Assembly: GCF_002939785.1 (NCBI RefSeq) | Contig: NZ_MDEC01000021.1 | Span: 1-64,000 of the forward strand | DNA from: Xanthomonas codiaei | GTDB lineage: Bacteria; Pseudomonadota; Gammaproteobacteria; Xanthomonadales; Xanthomonadaceae | DNA length: 64,000 nt | Direction: 5' to 3' | Part shown: piece after piece, positions 55,002 to 63,982 of the stretch | Layout: each line of letters opens with the position of its first letter | Position numbering within the stretch: position 1 is the stretch's first letter | Notes under the pieces: model-generated | Databases searched by the model: none | What the model was told of the DNA's origin: nothing | The model's input: only the letters and a program-made list of their open reading frames with translations | Program-made: the position numbers and the translations under genes

Positions 55002-55038
55002 TCTAATGGTCAGACAGGATTACGCGTTTGTCTAATGG
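55002..55038. promoter_or_regulatory. Direct repeats between argP-like and lysE-like genes
   Basis: TCTAATGG occurs twice, at 55002-55009 and 55031-55038, 29 bases apart, in the 107-base divergent region. Equal spacing of about three helical turns could mark two regulator contact sites. Confidence 0.4.
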
Positions 55039-55086
55039 CATGATCCAACCCATCCTGCCCGCAGCCAAGTGGAATGGAACCGAACG

Positions 55087-55701
55087 ATGTCCATCGCGCC
55101 CCTGATCTCCGGGTTTCTCTCGGGTGCCGGCCTGATCGTGGCCATTGGCGCGCAGAATGCCTTCGTGCTGCGCCAGGGTGTGAAGCGTCGCCATGTCGCG
55201 CAGGTGGTCGCCCTGTGCGCCTTGGGCGACATCACGCTGATCCTGCTCGGCGTGGCCGGCATCGGTGTCCTGGTGCAACGCTACAGCGGCTTGCTCGATG
55301 TCCTGCGCTTCGGTGGCGCCGGCTTCCTGCTGTTCTACAGCCTCCTGGCTGCCCGACGCGCCTGGCAGGGAACACCGGGGCTGTCGGAGAGCGGTCGCGA
55401 TCAGACGGGTCTGGCGCGCGTCATGCTGACCTGCGCCGCCTTTACATTCTTGAATCCGCATGTCTACCTGGACACCATGGTGCTGCTGGGCAGCCTCTCC
55501 ACCCGCTACCCCGGCCAGCTGCGGTGGATATTCGCCCTCGGCGCCTGCCTGGCCAGCGTCACCTGGTTCACCACGCTCGGATTCGGCGCCCGCCTGCTGC
55601 AACCCATCTTCCGCAACCCCACCGCCTGGCGCGTGCTCGATGCACTGATCGCCCTGTTCATGGCCGGCCTTGGCGTTGCGCTGCTGGTGCGTCCGCTTTG
55701 A
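55087..55701 (+). CDS. LysE/ArgO family amino acid exporter
   Basis: A 204-residue inner-membrane exporter with about six helices. The family signature at the N-terminus is GAGLIVAIGAQNAFVLRQG (residues 12-30). FTFLNPHVYLDTMVLLG follows near the middle. It should export basic amino acids such as lysine or arginine. The ATG for MSIAPLISGF was chosen over one six codons upstream. Divergent pairing with an ArgP-type regulator supports the role. Confidence 0.94.
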   Translation: MSIAPLISGFLSGAGLIVAIGAQNAFVLRQGVKRRHVAQVVALCALGDITLILLGVAGIGVLVQRYSGLLDVLRFGGAGFLLFYSLLAARRAWQGTPGLSESGRDQTGLARVMLTCAAFTFLNPHVYLDTMVLLGSLSTRYPGQLRWIFALGACLASVTWFTTLGFGARLLQPIFRNPTAWRVLDALIALFMAGLGVALLVRPL

Positions 55702-55823
55702 CTCAAGGGATGCATATCTGTCAACGGGAGTGTGCGGCCCAGATATTGAAGTCGAAGAGCGAACAGATCTCGCGCCTCGCAGCTAGGTCATTCCCCATCG
55801 GGGGTGGATCCGTCTGAATAGCA

Positions 55824-56405
55824 TCATTCGACGACTACCCCGCGCTTGATCAGGATCGAGTGGATCGCATGCGCATATTTATCGCGCTCCGCGGGCGTCT
55901 CGGAATGATAGGCGCCTACGGCAGCCCAGGTATTGCCGTATTTGTTCGTCATCTCGCGCAGACGCCACGCGGCGACATACACGCTGACGCACGGCTGCAT
56001 CAACGCATCCCTGGAGATGCCGTAGCTGGAAAGGCGCCGCAGATGGATCGAATTGATCTGCATCTTTCCATAATCGATCGTGCCGTTGTTGTTGCGGTGG
56101 ATCGCGTCGGCACGCCCACGGGATTCCTGCCACGCAATGGCGCGTAACACCCAGGGATTGACGTGTTGATAACCGGCGGCTTCTTCAAAACAGTCTGCGC
56201 GTGCGAGCGGCGCGGCGCATAACAACGCCACCGCAAGCCACACGCGTCGTCGAGGCGCGTCGGGATGGCGGGACTGGAGTGCGCACCATCGCTCGTCAAC
56301 GCGAATGTCCCTGGAGAGCCTGGCCCAATGCCGTGGATGCCACATCTGTGTGCCGTGTGCAGATGCGCACGTGGTCGGCGTATTGGTCTCTGCCATTTCT
56401 GTCAC
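55824..56405 (-). CDS. hpa2: Hpa2 lytic transglycosylase of the hrp island
   Basis: Hrp-associated lysozyme-like protein that locally opens peptidoglycan for the type III secretion apparatus. The family part starts at a secretion signal (VWLAVALLCAAPLARA) and continues DCFEEAAGYQHVNPWVLRAI. The catalytic Glu is in AWQESRGRADA, and the YGKMQINS motif and later WAAVGAYH are typical of lytic transglycosylases. The frame from ATG 56405 gives 193 residues, including a long non-conserved N-terminus; a later start is possible. It is transcribed away from hpa1, from its own imperfect PIP box. Confidence 0.88.
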   Translation of the reverse strand: MTEMAETNTPTTCASAHGTQMWHPRHWARLSRDIRVDERWCALQSRHPDAPRRRVWLAVALLCAAPLARADCFEEAAGYQHVNPWVLRAIAWQESRGRADAIHRNNNGTIDYGKMQINSIHLRRLSSYGISRDALMQPCVSVYVAAWRLREMTNKYGNTWAAVGAYHSETPAERDKYAHAIHSILIKRGVVVE

Positions 56406-56484
56406 CTGGTCTTCGTTGATTCCAGCAACGCGGCGGAGTGGACACGCATCCTCGTTCGATCCAACTTCCCCGCGTCATCGCGCA

Positions 56485-56546
56485 AACATAACGTTGCTGT
56501 TCGCACTCCGATACGTTGTGTACGAAGCATCCATGAAATAAGCGAA
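56485..56546 (-). promoter_or_regulatory. Imperfect PIP box and -10 element for hpa2
   Basis: On the minus strand, TTCGC-N15-TTCGT lies at 56546-56522. It is followed 31 bases later by TATGTT (56490-56485), which fits the YANNNT -10 pattern. This is the arrangement recognised by HrpX in Xanthomonas. One base of the second half-site differs from the canonical TTCGC. Confidence 0.82.
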
Positions 56547-56612
56547 ATCACCGCGTTCCGCGTTGCAATGCAGATTTTTTCCGGCATTTCCGGAGATCTC
56601 CATGCCCTCCCG

Positions 56613-56674
56613 TTCGCAAGCAAATGCGCGCTTTCGCGTCCTGACGGATGCATCGCCGTTGCCTCTTCTACCTT
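56613..56674 (+). promoter_or_regulatory. Perfect PIP box and -10 element for hpa1
   Basis: TTCGC-N15-TTCGC spans 56613-56637. A YANNNT-type -10 (TACCTT, 56669-56674) follows after 31 bases. Spacing and sequence match HrpX-activated promoters exactly. Transcription should start near 56681, about 90 bases before the hpa1 ATG. Confidence 0.92.
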
Positions 56675-56772
56675 GCGGGCGGGGCAGCGTAGCGTCCCCC
56701 GAGGTTAGCTTGCCGTTGCAGTTATCCGGCAATCGCAATGCACCCAGTCAACCACATGAGACGGGAATCACC

Positions 56773-57165
56773 ATGGACTCATCTATCGGAACCAACTTTT
56801 CGAACTTCAGCAATCTTCATACGATGGGCATCGGGCCCCAGCGAACTCAGGACTCCGGTCAGCACGCATCCTCGGCTGGCTCCGAGCAGCAGCTGGATCA
56901 ATTGCTTGCCATGTTCATCATGATGATGCTCCAGCAGAGCCAGGGCAGCGATGCGAATCAGGAGTGCGGAGACGACCAGCCACAGGATGGTCAGCAGGGC
57001 CTGAGTCCGTTGACGCTGATGCTGATGCAGATCGTGATGCAGCTGATGCAGAACCAGGGCGCCGGCGGCATGGGCGGTGGCGGTTCGTTTGGCAGCAGCC
57101 TGGGCGGAAACGATCTGGGTGGCGGTTTCAATCCCAACCTGTCGGGCATTTCTGGCCAGGCCTGA
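56773..57165 (+). CDS. hpa1: Harpin-like protein Hpa1
   Basis: A 130-residue, secreted, glycine-rich harpin, exported by the type III system and acting outside the bacterium to help effector delivery. It starts MDSSIGTNFSNFSN. The N-terminal amphipathic helix, EQQLDQLLAMFIMMMLQQSQ, is the heptad region of harpins. The second helical region is LMLMQIVMQLMQNQGAGG. The Gly-rich end has GGNDLGGGF. One cysteine is present. Translation starts about 92 bases after the predicted TSS. A terminator follows. The sequence differs from the citri/oryzae Hpa1 type and fits the campestris/vesicatoria type better. Confidence 0.92.
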   Translation: MDSSIGTNFSNFSNLHTMGIGPQRTQDSGQHASSAGSEQQLDQLLAMFIMMMLQQSQGSDANQECGDDQPQDGQQGLSPLTLMLMQIVMQLMQNQGAGGMGGGGSFGSSLGGNDLGGGFNPNLSGISGQA

Positions 57166-57174
57166 TGGGCACTG

Positions 57175-57209
57175 CGTGCAGGCTGCCGACCCGCGCGGCA
57201 GCCTGCACG
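57175..57209 (+). terminator. Strong hairpin terminator between hpa1 and hrcC
   Basis: A perfect 14-base stem (CGTGCAGGCTGCCG with CGGCAGCCTGCACG) with a 7-base loop lies 9 bases past hpa1. It may also end leftward hrcC transcription. Confidence 0.8.
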
Positions 57210-57243
57210 TTCCAACAGCATTGACAGCCCCTTGAGACGCTGC

Positions 57244-59067
57244 TCAGGGAGAGACGATATGCGGGGTCAGCAGGAACAACCGCTGCAGCCGCGACCCGCT
57301 CTGCTGTCGATGCTTGAATAGATTGCCGACCAGTGGAATCTTGGACAGCCCGGGCACCTTGTTCAGATCGGTCTGGTCGCTATCGGAAGCATAACCGGCG
57401 ATCAGCAGGCTCTGCCCCTCGTTGACGAACGCCTGCGTAGTGATCTCGCTGGAGGTAATGACGGGAATGCCATCGACGGTATTGGCGCCCAACTGTCCGT
57501 CTTCGATCCGCACATCCAGGCGCATCTGTCCGTTGGTCGAGCCCGGCACCACGCTCGGCAGAACGCGTAGCGACACACCGGCGGACAGGTTGTAGAGGTC
57601 GGCGGATGCATAGCCGCTGACACGCACGAATGCCTGCTGCTTGTGATCCATCACCGCTTCCACGTTGTCCAGCGTCGCCACCTGCGGGGTGGAGACGATC
57701 TTGGCCTTGTTGGTCTGCTCCAGCGCCGACACGCGCGTCATCAGATAACGTCCCGCATCTCCCAGGACCGCCGTCAGGGTGCCGCCCAACGGAGCCGTGG
57801 CGCCTGCCGCGGCCGCGCCGCTCAAACTTCCATCATAGCCAAGCTGACCGCCCCGCCCGTCGCCGGTCTGCACATCGACACGTCGACTGTGGAAACGCCA
57901 GTCCACGCCGAGATCCTGCATGGCGCCATCGCGGATTTCGATGATAGTGGCGTCGATCTGCAGCAGCTTGGGACGGTTGTCGAGCTGCTGGATCAACGCA
58001 CCATAGGCGGCCATCCGCTCCGGGCGGTCGCGAATCAGAATCGCGTTGCTGCGCGGGTCGGCTTCGATCACCGGCGCATCGGACGCCAACTCGCCGTTGC
58101 CGCCTGCATCCACAGCCAAGGGCGTGTCGCGTCTGGCCTGACTCAGCTCTGGCCACACACTGGCCGGCGCATTGGCGCCGGTGCCCGGCAGCGGCGGGCT
58201 GACCGGCACCCGATCGGACGGCGAGCCGCCGCCGAACCACGAGGCCGGCAAGCCGAGGATGCCGCTATTACCGTTGCCTCCGCCAGCCTGGCCCTGAGCA
58301 CTGTTACCGAAAGTATTGGACGAGCTACCGCCGATCGGTTGTACCCGCCCGAAATTGGCGCCCGGCCCGGGCAGCGCTGCGGTTGATGCGCCACGCACGC
58401 CGTAGATGCTGCGCAACAGACTGGCCATGCCCGGCACCTGGACGTCCTGGCCAGCGATGCGGGTGCTGTGATCGGCGGCCTGCGCATAATGCAGCTGAAA
58501 CACCTGCACTTCGGTGGCGTCGCGTTGGCGTGCGCCCTGCTCGACCTGCTTTGCGATCGCGGTGACGGTATCCACGTAACCCGGTGGGCCGGACACCACC
58601 GCCACGTGCGCGGCCTCGTCATAGCGAACGGGGAAGCGCGGATCGTCCAGCCGCATGCGCGCGAGCGCATCGCGCAGTGCACTCGTCGAGGCGGCACCCA
58701 GATTCAGGGTCGCACTCTTGGTTTCGTTGGCACCCCAGATCCTCAGTACGGCGCCGTCGTAATACCAGACGAAGCCGAACGTCGCAGACAAATCGTCGAG
58801 GAACTTCTGTGGGCTGGCCTCGAACTTGCCACTGAGCGTGCCGGTCACTTCCGGTGAAATCCAGGTGGTAATGGATTGGCTGGCGGACAGGTCGCGCAGC
58901 ACTTCCTTGAGATCCTTGTGGTCGGCGACGTACTTGAAGCTGCGCGAATGCCACGGCACCTGCGCGGCATTGGCATGCGGCGGCAGCAACGGCAGCAGGC
59001 TGAGCAACAACGCGGCGGCCAATGGCGCGCGTCGATGGCGGTGAACTGGAGGACAGGCAGATGCCAT
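57244..59067 (-). CDS. hrcC: Type III secretion outer-membrane secretin HrcC
   Basis: A 607-residue secretin (SctC), exactly the usual Xanthomonas length, forming the outer-membrane ring of the injectisome. A signal peptide covers about 1-36 (ending HANA). N-domains follow, including VPWHSRSFKYVADHKDLKEV. The C-terminal secretin domain contains AKIVSTPQVATLDNVEAVMD, ITTQAFVNEGQSLLIAGY and KIPLVGNLF. The ATG for MASACPPV was chosen; the longer frame adds 40 residues. It is the last gene of the leftward hrpB operon, 176 bases after hrcT, and convergent with hpa1. Confidence 0.97.
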   Translation of the reverse strand: MASACPPVHRHRRAPLAAALLLSLLPLLPPHANAAQVPWHSRSFKYVADHKDLKEVLRDLSASQSITTWISPEVTGTLSGKFEASPQKFLDDLSATFGFVWYYDGAVLRIWGANETKSATLNLGAASTSALRDALARMRLDDPRFPVRYDEAAHVAVVSGPPGYVDTVTAIAKQVEQGARQRDATEVQVFQLHYAQAADHSTRIAGQDVQVPGMASLLRSIYGVRGASTAALPGPGANFGRVQPIGGSSSNTFGNSAQGQAGGGNGNSGILGLPASWFGGGSPSDRVPVSPPLPGTGANAPASVWPELSQARRDTPLAVDAGGNGELASDAPVIEADPRSNAILIRDRPERMAAYGALIQQLDNRPKLLQIDATIIEIRDGAMQDLGVDWRFHSRRVDVQTGDGRGGQLGYDGSLSGAAAAGATAPLGGTLTAVLGDAGRYLMTRVSALEQTNKAKIVSTPQVATLDNVEAVMDHKQQAFVRVSGYASADLYNLSAGVSLRVLPSVVPGSTNGQMRLDVRIEDGQLGANTVDGIPVITSSEITTQAFVNEGQSLLIAGYASDSDQTDLNKVPGLSKIPLVGNLFKHRQQSGSRLQRLFLLTPHIVSP

Positions 59068-59243
59068 GGCGTTCCCTCTGCAAAGCAAATGAAAGATGTC
59101 AACGGAGTGGCGCCCGGCAGGCAGGCGCCAGCCGGGAGTTGCGTGCCGCGTGCAGCCGGCCTGCAGACACGGCGTCGGGCACCGCATCGCTGGCGCGTGC
59201 GGTCAGTGTAGGCAGCGCACGGCAGTGGATGTCTCAACAATCA

Positions 59244-60074
59244 TCAATTCGCCGCACCCCCTTTTCCGCCGATGTTGGCGGCATCGTGCAACTGCTGCTG
59301 GAAGTGGAGGAAGCCGAGTGCATCGCCGGACTGCGTAATGAACACGCTGGTCAGCAATGCGAGCAGCAGCAATGCCAGCACTCCACGGATGGGCTGACTC
59401 AGGTTCGATGGCTCCAGCTTTTCGGCAGCGCGGGCTACAAAACCGATGGCCAGATCCACCAGTACCAGCACCAACATCAAAGGTGCGGCCAGTTTGACGA
59501 TGGCGGCCATCATGCCGTCTGTCTGCTGGATGACGAAGGACTCGACGACCGCGCCCATATCCGGCGTGAGCTGGCTCAGCGGCCACCAGCGAAACGATTC
59601 GAACAGCGCACCGAGCAGCATCAGCATGCCGCCCAGCGCGTAGAAGGACACGATCGCCAGCTGCATCAACACCGTGGACACCGGCGTGCTCTGCTCACCG
59701 CTCAACGGGTTGGTCATCTGCACGTTGTTGTAGCCGGACACATCGTCGATGAGCAGGCCCACGCTCTCGGCAACCCAGAACACCGTGGATGCGGCAAAGC
59801 CGATCAGCAGGCCGATGAATGCTTCCTTGAATACCAGCCCCACCAGGCCGGTCGCTGCGATCCTTGCCAGTGCATCGGCCGGTTGCCCGTAGGCAATGAA
59901 CGAACTCAGCACATAGATCACGCCATTGCGCGCGATTCCGGGAAGGCTGTCCTGTGCCGTGGCTGGCAGCACGAAGAACATCACGAACACGCGCACCCCG
60001 CACAGTGCCAGCAGGGTCAGCAGCGACACGCCCTGGGATGACAGCGCCAGCAGCGCGTTGGCGGTGTCGTTCAT
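59244..60074 (-). CDS. hrcT: Type III secretion export apparatus protein HrcT
   Basis: A 276-residue inner-membrane protein (SctT/FliR family) of the export gate, with about six helices. The family-typical segments are FFVLPATAQDSLPGIARNGV near the N-terminus and PLSGEQSTPVSTVLMQLAIV in the middle. It overlaps the hrpB7 stop by four bases, so translation is coupled. Confidence 0.96.
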   Translation of the reverse strand: MNDTANALLALSSQGVSLLTLLALCGVRVFVMFFVLPATAQDSLPGIARNGVIYVLSSFIAYGQPADALARIAATGLVGLVFKEAFIGLLIGFAASTVFWVAESVGLLIDDVSGYNNVQMTNPLSGEQSTPVSTVLMQLAIVSFYALGGMLMLLGALFESFRWWPLSQLTPDMGAVVESFVIQQTDGMMAAIVKLAAPLMLVLVLVDLAIGFVARAAEKLEPSNLSQPIRGVLALLLLALLTSVFITQSGDALGFLHFQQQLHDAANIGGKGGAAN

Positions 60075-60580
60075 CGCCCCGCTCCACGCGCGGCGCGATG
60101 CAGACGCAGGCCGACCAACGCTTCGATCGCGTCTTCCTCCTCGGCCGCTTCGCGTTGGGCGTGCCAGGCACGCTGCGCGCTGGCGGCTTTCTCCGCATAC
60201 ACCTGCGCCTGCGCCTGCAGCCTGCTCAGTGCCTGCTGCACCTCTGCGACCTTTTCGCGTTCACTCTGCAGCGCCTGCGTCGCTGCCACCAGCGCCTGCT
60301 CTGCGGTGCGGCAGCGCTCTTCCAGCACGGCGCGAAAGCGCTGGTGCTGCAGGATCGCCTCGATGCCGATCGGCTCACCGGCGCCGGCTCGGTCGGCCAA
60401 CGTGGCATCGAACGCGGCCAGACGCGTGCTGCAGGCGCTGGCCTCCTGACTGCAACTGGCGCGCTCGCGTTCGCACTGCTCCAGTGCACGCCTGCAGTCG
60501 CTCAGACGCTCCTGCATCCGCTCATGACGGCGCGTCTTCAATTGCTGCAACCTCGCCCAGGTGCTGGCACGCTCACGCAT
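60071..60580 (-). CDS. hrpB7: Type III secretion protein HrpB7
   Basis: A 169-residue, Ala/Glu/Arg-rich coiled-coil protein of the FliJ/SctO class, the stalk that links the ATPase to the export gate. Helical heptads run from [20 protein letters not shown] to the end. It overlaps hrcN by eight bases and hrcT by four. Sequence conservation in this family is low; identity rests mainly on position and coiled-coil form. Confidence 0.93.
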   Translation of the reverse strand: MRERASTWARLQQLKTRRHERMQERLSDCRRALEQCERERASCSQEASACSTRLAAFDATLADRAGAGEPIGIEAILQHQRFRAVLEERCRTAEQALVAATQALQSEREKVAEVQQALSRLQAQAQVYAEKAASAQRAWHAQREAAEEEDAIEALVGLRLHRAARGAGR

Positions 60581-61901
60581 CGTCGATCACGCCGGCAAGC
60601 TGCTCCAGGGTGGTGTCGTAGTCGCTGAGCTGGTCGGTGGGCTGGCTGAGGAAGTCGCGAATCGCATCGATCCTGGCGACCGCCTCGTCGGCGACCGCGT
60701 CGCTGCCCTGGCGGTATTCGCCCACCTGCAGCAGGGTCTCCACTTCGTTGTACTTGGCCAGCAGACGCCGCAGCTGGCCGGCGTACTGGCGTTGCTCAGC
60801 AGACACGATCTGGCTCATCACCCGGCTCAGGCTCCCAAGCACATCGATGGCCGGGTATTGGTTTTTGGCGGCGATCTCGCGCGACAGGATCAGATGGCCA
60901 TCCAGGATGCCGCGCACTTCTTCGGCGATCGGATCGCTGCCGGTGTCGTCCTCGGCCAGCACGGTGTAGAACGCGGTGATCGAGCCGGTCTCGCCCATGC
61001 CGGCACGTTCGAGCAGGCGTGGCAGCTCGGCAAACACCGACGGCGGAAAGCCGCGACGTGTGGGGGGCTCGCCGGCGGCCAGGCCGATCTCGCGTTGGGC
61101 ACGGGCAAAGCGCGTCAGCGAGTCCATCATCAGCAGAACACGCAGGCCCTGATCGCGAAAATATTCGGCGATGGCGGTGCCGACATAGGCGGCCTTGGCG
61201 CGCTCGATGGAGGAGCGGTCGGAGGTGGCGCACACCACCACGCTGCGCGCCAGACCGTCCTGGCCAAGAATCATCTCGATAAACTCGCGCACTTCGCGTC
61301 CGCGCTCGCCGATCAGCACGATCACGTTGACATCGCACTGCGTGCCGCGCGCGAACATCCCCATCAGGGTGCTCTTACCGACGCCGGCGGCGGCGAAAAT
61401 ACCCATGCGCTGGCCTTCGCCCAGCGTCATCAGGCCATCGACGATGCGCACCCCGGTCGGCATCGGGTGTTCGATCAGGCGCCGACGCATCGGGTCGGGC
61501 GCCTGCGCCTGGATCTGGACCCAACCGTCGCCAGCGACCGGTCCCTGGCCATCCGCCGGCTCACCCAAGCCGTCAAGCACACGTCCCAGCAACGCCGATC
61601 CGACCGGCACCGCCAACGGACGCCCCAATCCGATCACGCGCGTCTCGCGCGACAAGCCCACCAGTTCGCCAAATGGCGCCAGCAGCGCGAGATCGCGGCT
61701 GAAGCCCACCACCTCGGCGCGCTGCAACAGCATGCCATCGCGCTGGCGTAACTCGCACACCTCGCCCAGGCTGACCTGTACCCCGGCAACCTTGAGCATG
61801 GTGCCGATCACCTCGACCACCTTGCCGTAGCGACGACCGAAGACCAGCGCAGCCAGTTCGCGCTCGAGCGTTGCCTCCAGCACCGGCAACTCAGCAGTCA
61901 T
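60573..61901 (-). CDS. hrcN: Type III secretion ATPase HrcN
   Basis: A 442-residue ATPase of the SctN/FliI family, energising substrate unfolding. The Walker A is [15 protein letters not shown] (about residues 168-178) and the Walker B region is [28 protein letters not shown] and [17 protein letters not shown] are further family blocks. The ATG for [10 protein letters not shown] gives the standard length; the longer frame is unsupported. It overlaps hrpB5 by four bases. Confidence 0.97.
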   Translation of the reverse strand: MTAELPVLEATLERELAALVFGRRYGKVVEVIGTMLKVAGVQVSLGEVCELRQRDGMLLQRAEVVGFSRDLALLAPFGELVGLSRETRVIGLGRPLAVPVGSALLGRVLDGLGEPADGQGPVAGDGWVQIQAQAPDPMRRRLIEHPMPTGVRIVDGLMTLGEGQRMGIFAAAGVGKSTLMGMFARGTQCDVNVIVLIGERGREVREFIEMILGQDGLARSVVVCATSDRSSIERAKAAYVGTAIAEYFRDQGLRVLLMMDSLTRFARAQREIGLAAGEPPTRRGFPPSVFAELPRLLERAGMGETGSITAFYTVLAEDDTGSDPIAEEVRGILDGHLILSREIAAKNQYPAIDVLGSLSRVMSQIVSAEQRQYAGQLRRLLAKYNEVETLLQVGEYRQGSDAVADEAVARIDAIRDFLSQPTDQLSDYDTTLEQLAGVIDDA

Positions 61902-62593
61902 CCAGCCCCCCCCTGTGGCGCGGCCAGGACGCGGTGAATCACACGCTGGATACTGCGGAGCTGATCGCGCAGATCCGCTTCGAACACGCCGGTATCCCAT
62001 TCGCACACGCATGCGCCCAGGGCCACACGCGCGTCGCCGCACACCTCCACCGGCATGGGCCAGCCGGCGGCCGCCGCGGCCGCGTCGAAGGCGCGACGCG
62101 CGTCGTCCAGTGCATCCGGATGCACGCTCACCCGCAAGGCCTTGGCCTCGTCCAGGGCACCGTCCAGCGCGTGGGCGGCGCGTGCGTACAGCGCAGCGGG
62201 GTCGTGCCCGTGGAGAACCTGTGCGCAGGCATGCGCGACGACCCCGGCCAGGCGCTCGCGTGCGCGCCGTGCGGCGTCCACGGCCGCGAAGGCATGCCGC
62301 ACACCACGCTCGTTCCACTCATCGAGCTGACGGCGCAATCCGGCGGCATAGCCCAGCCGTGCGCTGCGCTCGGCTTTGTCCCGGGCATCGTCGAGGATCG
62401 CCTCGGCCTGTTGCTGGGCATCGTCGATCAGCGCCTGCGCACGTGCCTGGGCGTCGGCCAGCGTCTGCGCGCAACGCGCATGCACTTGCGCGGTCGCTGC
62501 GTCCAGTTCCAGCACACAGGCCAAGGCCTCGCGCGGGATGACATCGCAGTCCAGGCCGATCGCCTCCGGGATGGACCTCAGCCACAGATGCAT
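61898..62593 (-). CDS. hrpB5: Type III secretion protein HrpB5 (HrcL/SctL)
   Basis: A 231-residue homologue of the ATPase-regulating stator protein FliH/SctL. It has a long helix of Ala, Arg and Gln ([20 protein letters not shown]) and a C-terminal domain with [20 protein letters not shown]. The ATG for [13 protein letters not shown] overlaps hrpB4 by 16 bases. Its partner HrcN is encoded immediately after. Confidence 0.94.
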   Translation of the reverse strand: MHLWLRSIPEAIGLDCDVIPREALACVLELDAATAQVHARCAQTLADAQARAQALIDDAQQQAEAILDDARDKAERSARLGYAAGLRRQLDEWNERGVRHAFAAVDAARRARERLAGVVAHACAQVLHGHDPAALYARAAHALDGALDEAKALRVSVHPDALDDARRAFDAAAAAAGWPMPVEVCGDARVALGACVCEWDTGVFEADLRDQLRSIQRVIHRVLAAPQGGAG

Positions 62594-63207
62594 GGCAGCT
62601 CCGGCAACAGGGTGGGCAGCGCCTGCAGGAATGCATCGCTCTCGCCATCTGCAGCGACGGGCGCCACCTGGACGGCGCCCAACGGCAAGGACAGCGCTAT
62701 CACCTTGGCGATGCAGGGGTCGGACCAGGCGCCATCGGCTGCCAACCGACGCCAACCATCGCCGACCCATGCCGCCTGGTCGGCGTCGCGCGGCAACAGC
62801 GGCACTATCGTGCCGCTGGCCGCGCGATGGCGCACATGCTCAAGCACCGCCGGCCCCAGGCACTGCTCGAACCAGCTCAGGTGCTCGCGCTCGATGCAGC
62901 GGCGCAGCGCCAGTACGCGCGAAAACAACGCGCGGCTCATCAACACCTTGGCGAGCAGGTCGGGCGCCAGCATGACCAGTCGGTTGGCCAGTGGCTGCAG
63001 CGCAGAGACCTGCATGCTCGAGCATCCCGACCAGGCCTGGATCACGCGCGCACGATGCTGCGCAGGCGCGCGTTCCCAGCTCACCGCACTGACCGGGCCC
63101 AGCCAGTAGGCCACCCTGTCTGCATCCAGCGATTGCGCCAGGGCGGACATGGTCGCCGTCCATTGCTGCAGCCACAGTGCCGCGTTGTCGATCCGTGCCT
63201 CGTCCAT
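62578..63207 (-). CDS. hrpB4: Type III secretion protein HrpB4 (SctK)
   Basis: A 209-residue protein of the HrpB4/SctK family, which links the basal body to the cytoplasmic sorting platform. Conserved segments include WLQQWTATMSALAQSLDADR and LSWFEQCLGPAVLEHVRHRA. It starts with the ATG nine bases after the hrcJ stop and overlaps hrpB5 by 16 bases. Confidence 0.94.
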   Translation of the reverse strand: MDEARIDNAALWLQQWTATMSALAQSLDADRVAYWLGPVSAVSWERAPAQHRARVIQAWSGCSSMQVSALQPLANRLVMLAPDLLAKVLMSRALFSRVLALRRCIEREHLSWFEQCLGPAVLEHVRHRAASGTIVPLLPRDADQAAWVGDGWRRLAADGAWSDPCIAKVIALSLPLGAVQVAPVAADGESDAFLQALPTLLPELPCICG

Positions 63208-63216
63208 CGGCCAGCC

Positions 63217-63981
63217 TCACCCAGGGTGTTTCCTGGACAACGCGCGCAGGCGCTGCCAACCGCCCCAACGGCTTGCATCGGCGCTCGGCCACCAATACAG
63301 CGCTGCCGCGCCCATCGCCACGCACAGCGCCAGCGCGCATCCGGCCAGCCACGGCCACGGCCAAGTGCGCTGAGGCGCGGACGCAGAGAACTGCGCATCG
63401 CTTTCGGCCCCGCCCGGCACCAAAGTCACGCTGACATTTTCGTATGTCAGCCCTTCCACGCTGTGCATCACCAGCGTCTTGATGCTGGGCACCAGGCTGG
63501 TCAGATCGCTACCGACGCGAAACTTGATGAACACCGCAGCGCTGGAAGGTTTGACCGAGGTAGACAGCGGGTCGTTGTTGGGAAGCACGATCTGCACATC
63601 GGCCGTGATCACGCCATCGATATTGGACAAGGTCTGCGACAGCTGCTGCGACACCCCGTAGATGAAACGCACGCGTTCTTCGGTGGGCGTGGAGATCAGG
63701 CCGTCCTTCTTGAACATCTCGCCAAGATTCGCATGTCGTTCCCGCGGCATGCCATGCGCGCGCAGCACCTGCAACGCATAAGCCACCTGGTCGTGCGGCG
63801 CGTTGATCGCCCAGGTCTTGCCGTCGTCGGGCGTGAGCTTTTCCGCATCCACACCGGCGGTCAGCAGCACGGCGAGCATGTCGTTGGCGTCGTTCTCGGT
63901 CAGCCCGGCATAGAGCTGCTGACTGCAGCCAGACAGCAGCAGTGCGAAGAGCAACACCAGCAGATATCCGAGCTTTCGCAT
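63217..63981 (-). CDS. hrcJ: Type III secretion inner-membrane ring lipoprotein HrcJ
   Basis: A 254-residue lipoprotein (SctJ/FliF-like) forming the inner ring. The signal ends LLLSGC (lipobox) near residue 19. Two ring-building modules follow: [20 protein letters not shown], then [22 protein letters not shown]-terminal membrane helix ([19 protein letters not shown]) and a short basic tail complete it. Its ATG is one base after the hrpB2 stop. Confidence 0.97.
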   Translation of the reverse strand: MRKLGYLLVLLFALLLSGCSQQLYAGLTENDANDMLAVLLTAGVDAEKLTPDDGKTWAINAPHDQVAYALQVLRAHGMPRERHANLGEMFKKDGLISTPTEERVRFIYGVSQQLSQTLSNIDGVITADVQIVLPNNDPLSTSVKPSSAAVFIKFRVGSDLTSLVPSIKTLVMHSVEGLTYENVSVTLVPGGAESDAQFSASAPQRTWPWPWLAGCALALCVAMGAAALYWWPSADASRWGGWQRLRALSRKHPG

Positions 63982-63982
63982 G

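Noticed and set aside
57630..58386. Rightward frames within hrcC
   Set aside because: They lie antisense to well-conserved secretin sequence and have no ribosome site.
60561..61751. A 396-residue rightward frame opposite hrcN
   Set aside because: Antisense to the ATPase with intact Walker motifs; composition is His/Gln-rich without any domain.
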